Shown in pieces: positions 6,023 to 7,856 of a stretch of 7,856 nt of DNA. The stretch is taken from contig SLIH01000259.1 in assembly GCA_007135745.1 (NCBI GenBank), positions 1 through 7,856 on the forward strand, written 5' to 3'. Source of the stretch: Halomonas sp. (GTDB lineage Bacteria; Pseudomonadota; Gammaproteobacteria; Pseudomonadales; Oleiphilaceae). The notes under the pieces were generated by a model. That model had not been told where the DNA came from. It searched no databases and was given only the letters and a program-made list of their open reading frames with translations. Position numbers and translations under genes: made by a program. The stretch's first letter is position 1. Every line of letters starts with the position of its first letter.

Positions 6023-6367
6023 TCATCCCAGGCGCGCTCCATTCGGCACGGGCTTGTCCGGAACCGCAAGGATCACCGTGCCATCGTCACGATAGAACCC
6101 GGTGACCAGGCACTGCGAACGCATCGGGCCAATCTGCTTGGGCGGGAAATTGACCACGGCCATAACCTGCCGCCCCACCAGCTCTTCCGGTGCATAATGA
6201 TCCGTGATCTGGGCAGACGACTGCAGAACACCCAACTCGGGGCCGAAATCGACTTTCAGCCGGTAGGCGGGCTTGCGGGCCTCCGGGAAAGATTGCGCCT
6301 CAACCACCGTACCCGCCCGCATTTCCACACGGGAAAACTGATCCCACTCAATGGTATCCCGGGACAT
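6023..6367 (-). CDS. csaA: CsaA, tRNA-binding domain chaperone-like protein
   Basis: The product is 114 aa, normal for CsaA (about 110). It is a single OB-fold of the tRNA_bind family, cytosolic and dimeric in characterised homologues. It binds tRNA and has been proposed to act as an export-related chaperone in Bacillus subtilis. Matches recalled from the family: FSRVEMRAGTVVEAQSFPEARKP-like N-terminus, VDFGPELGVLQSSAQIT (39-55), VVNFPPKQIGPMRSQCLV (71-88) and the C-terminal PDKPVPNGARLG (103-114). The start at 6367 is chosen because AGGAGG lies about 4 nt upstream and the product aligns from there; the upstream ATG at 6406 has no convincing RBS. It is divergent from the periplasmic gene at 6565. 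No functional link to the neighbours is evident. Confidence 0.94.
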   Translation of the reverse strand: MSRDTIEWDQFSRVEMRAGTVVEAQSFPEARKPAYRLKVDFGPELGVLQSSAQITDHYAPEELVGRQVMAVVNFPPKQIGPMRSQCLVTGFYRDDGTVILAVPDKPVPNGARLG

Positions 6368-6454
6368 ATCCCCTCCTGGCACATGATTCAGAACGCCATT
6401 CTGCATGGAAGAATAGAAGAACTCTACTGAGCATCGAGGGCAGATGGCCCCAGC

Positions 6455-6460
6455 GTTATA
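6455..6460 (-). promoter_or_regulatory. Possible -10 box for csaA
   Basis: TATAAC on the minus strand matches five of six -10 bases and lies about 88 nt upstream of the csaA start. No good -35 element precedes it, so this is tentative. Confidence 0.22.
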
Positions 6461-6504
6461 CCGTTAACAGGCGAAGACCCCATCCGCTTTATGCGCAGTC
6501 TTTT

Positions 6505-6533
6505 TTGCGTCCCGGGCAAGGGTACGCGAGAAT
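6505..6533 (+). promoter_or_regulatory. Weak sigma70-like promoter for the 6565 gene
   Basis: TTGCGT (6505-6510) and GAGAAT (6528-6533) are 17 nt apart, with 3 and 4 consensus matches respectively. The start would fall near 6540, about 25 nt before the ATG. Only the spacing is ideal. Confidence 0.25.
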
Positions 6534-6564
6534 CGCCAATCAAAATCACCACTGGAGGAAAACC

Positions 6565-7017
6565 ATGTTCCGTCCCCTCTGGACCACCCTGTTGGCATTA
6601 ACGCTCATCGCCGGCCCCGCTTTTGCCGAAGACGAAGCGGTCACCGGCCTGCCCAATCAGGATGTCATCGACGGCCGAACCGATGCCTTTATGAACAAGA
6701 TACAGGAAGGCCGTATTCTGGCCGCCTACCGCAGCATGCAGGATGTGCTCGGCGTGGACTCGGACGGTTTCGAGGAACGCGGCGAAGAAGCACGGCAATT
6801 CTTCAACCAGGTACGTGAACGGGTTGGCGATCCGGTGGATCATGATCGAGTGCGTGTCTCGAGCATAAAAGATCATTTCTATCGGGTCGATTATCTCCAG
6901 AAATTCGAAGCGGCGGCACTCGCCTGGGAATTCACCTTCTATCGCCCCAAAGACCGGTGGTTGCTGGTCGGAGTCAAGTACTCCACCGATCTGGACCGGC
7001 TCTATACGCAAGAGTAA
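6565..7017 (+). CDS. Periplasmic protein of unknown function
   Basis: The product is 150 aa. Signal peptide at residues 1-21 (MFRPLWTTLLALTLIAGPAFA|ED). The mature protein is acidic with an amphipathic helical first half (IDGRTDAFMNKIQEGRILAAYRSM at 35-58) and a C-terminal half of apparent beta-strands (FYRVDYLQKFE at 105-115, LAWEFTFYRPKDRWLLVGVKY at 119-139). The order helix, then curved sheet, ending in FYRPKDRWLLVGV, resembles NTF2/cystatin-like periplasmic proteins, but I do not recognise a named family and there are no cysteines. ATG 6565 follows GGAGG (6554-6558) with a 6-nt gap and starts the signal peptide exactly; an upstream TTG at 6505 is not needed. No terminator is visible before the suf promoter. 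Confidence 0.85.
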   Translation: MFRPLWTTLLALTLIAGPAFAEDEAVTGLPNQDVIDGRTDAFMNKIQEGRILAAYRSMQDVLGVDSDGFEERGEEARQFFNQVRERVGDPVDHDRVRVSSIKDHFYRVDYLQKFEAAALAWEFTFYRPKDRWLLVGVKYSTDLDRLYTQE

Positions 7018-7101
7018 CGGCGCCACTTTTCACAATGCCGCTGTCTCTTTGAGCGCGGTGTTGCTGTATAATCTCTCGCCACCCGGACCTGGACCGCAAT
7101 A

Positions 7102-7126
7102 ATACCTGACTTTTTTGGTCAGGTAT
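7102..7126. promoter_or_regulatory. IscR type-1-like operator overlapping the sufB promoter
   Basis: The half-sites ATACCTGAC (7102-7110) and GTCAGGTAT (7118-7126) flank a T-rich 7-nt centre, as in IscR type-1 sites. Against the Escherichia coli consensus as I recall it, 23 of 25 positions fit. The perfect inverted repeat extends to 12 bp per arm (7099-7110 and 7118-7129). It covers the -35 element and spacer of the sufB promoter, so an iron-sulfur-loaded Rrf2/IscR protein would repress. Confidence 0.8.
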
Positions 7127-7134
7127 TATATAAT
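7106..7134 (+). promoter_or_regulatory. sufB sigma70 promoter
   Basis: CTGACT (7106-7111, 4 of 6) and TATAAT (7129-7134, perfect) are separated by 17 nt. Transcription would start near 7141, about 28 nt before the ATG. Confidence 0.78.
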
Positions 7135-7168
7135 TGCGCCAGTTTAGCGAACAGACGGAGTAACCGAC

Positions 7169-7856
7169 ATGGCCGAATCCAATAAGCCGGAAGATCTCAT
7201 CCGCCACGAGTACGAAGCCGGATTCGTAACCGACATCGAAGCCGACACCTTTGAGCCCGGCCTGAACGAAGATGTCATCCGGCGGCTCTCTGAAATCAAG
7301 AACGAGCCGGAATGGATGCTCGAATGGCGGCTCGAGTCTTACCGCAAGTTCCTGGAAATGACCGAGCCGGACTGGGCCAACGTGGACTTCGACCCGATCG
7401 ACCTCAACTCGATTTCCTATTACTCCGCGCCCAAGAAGGACAGCGACAAGCCCCAGAGCCTGGACGAAGTCGATCCGGAGCTGCTGCGCACCTATGAAAA
7501 GCTCGGCATTCCGCTGCACGAGCAGGAGGCGCTCGCGGGCGTCGCAGGCGCTTCAGCCCCGGCCGCAGGGTCTCCTAACGTGGCCGTGGACGCGGTATTT
7601 GATTCGGTGTCCGTCGTCACCACCTTCAAGGAAAAACTGGCGGAAGCCGGCGTCATCTTCTGCGCCATCTCCGAAGCCTTGCGAGAGCACCCTGAGCTGG
7701 TCAAAAAGTACCTGGGCAGTGTCGTTCCCCAGAGCGACAACTACTTCGCGGCGCTCAACTCAGCGGTCTTCAGCGACGGCTCTTTCGTCTATATTCCCAA
7801 GGGCGTTCGCTGCCCCATGGAGTTGTCCACATACTTTCGTATCAACGCCATGAACA
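7169..7856 (+). CDS. sufB: SufB, Fe-S cluster scaffold subunit (5' part, runs off the window)
   Basis: 229 complete codons are present with no stop. SufB is the core of the SufBCD complex that builds iron-sulfur clusters in the cytosol on sulfur from SufS. Recognisable conserved blocks: [22 protein letters not shown] (16-37), [22 protein letters not shown] (43-64), SYYSAP (83-88), [22 protein letters not shown] (138-159), [10 protein letters not shown] (161-170), [21 protein letters not shown] (184-204) and [19 protein letters not shown] (209-227). The Cys-rich stretch found after the YYSAP motif in the Escherichia coli protein is replaced by [12 protein letters not shown], and an Ala/Gly/Pro insert sits at about 124-137. 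The ATG follows CGGAG (7156-7160) by 8 nt. It is the first gene of its transcript here: no iscR/sufR-type regulator lies between it and the upstream gene. Downstream suf genes are expected beyond the edge. Confidence 0.97.
   Translation, partial: MAESNKPEDLIRHEYEAGFVTDIEADTFEPGLNEDVIRRLSEIKNEPEWMLEWRLESYRKFLEMTEPDWANVDFDPIDLNSISYYSAPKKDSDKPQSLDEVDPELLRTYEKLGIPLHEQEALAGVAGASAPAAGSPNVAVDAVFDSVSVVTTFKEKLAEAGVIFCAISEALREHPELVKKYLGSVVPQSDNYFAALNSAVFSDGSFVYIPKGVRCPMELSTYFRINAMN

Noticed and set aside
7099..7129. The sufB inverted repeat as an intrinsic terminator for the 6565 gene
   Set aside because: The stem is AT-rich and is not followed by a T-tract; its position over the -35/-10 and its match to the IscR pattern fit an operator better.
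7494..7853. Plus-strand frame of 119 codons near the right edge
   Set aside because: It overlaps sufB in another frame, and the sufB frame gives unmistakable conserved blocks through the window end.

Overview
The window looks like chromosome of a Gram-negative gammaproteobacterium of moderately high GC. The evidence is two predicted outer-membrane beta-barrels ending in phenylalanine, a PEP-CTERM protein, a DUF1244 protein, CsaA and the start of SufB. A marine or halophilic lineage is plausible because the exported proteins are acidic, but the genus cannot be fixed from this sequence. There are no rRNA or tRNA genes, CRISPR arrays, transposases or integrases.

Layout. 1-160 (-) is the 5' end of an exported protein with a GTG start; it runs off the window. 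A bidirectional terminator at 332-363 separates it from a minus-strand group: an unrecognised 344-aa cytosolic protein (2455-1421), a DUF1244 protein (1396-1115), and a small outer-membrane-type protein with an internal duplication (958-422). A strong sigma70 promoter at 2627-2655 drives a second beta-barrel protein (2702-3283, +). A second bidirectional terminator (3307-3335) lies between it and a convergent PEP-CTERM protein (4081-3374, -). A divergent NimT/CynX-type MFS transporter (4342-5529, +) ends 1 nt from the stop of a convergent Gln/Pro-repeat exported protein (5920-5531, -). CsaA (6367-6023, -) follows, then a divergent periplasmic protein (6565-7017, +), and finally the first 229 codons of sufB (7169 to the end, +).

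Six of the eleven genes encode exported or surface proteins, mostly as single-gene units, so this is a patchwork of small transcription units rather than one pathway. The most informative signals are regulatory. A well-spaced sigma54 -24/-12 element sits directly upstream of the PEP-CTERM gene, with a TGTCGACA palindrome about 115 nt upstream of the predicted start. A near-perfect IscR type-1-like operator is embedded between the -35 and -10 elements of the sufB promoter. The PEP-CTERM protein has a single mature cysteine in an FCVE motif and a glutamine in an AFQLGLW motif, the pattern of a thioester-forming Cys-Gln domain on a membrane-sorted protein. No complete new multi-gene system is visible.
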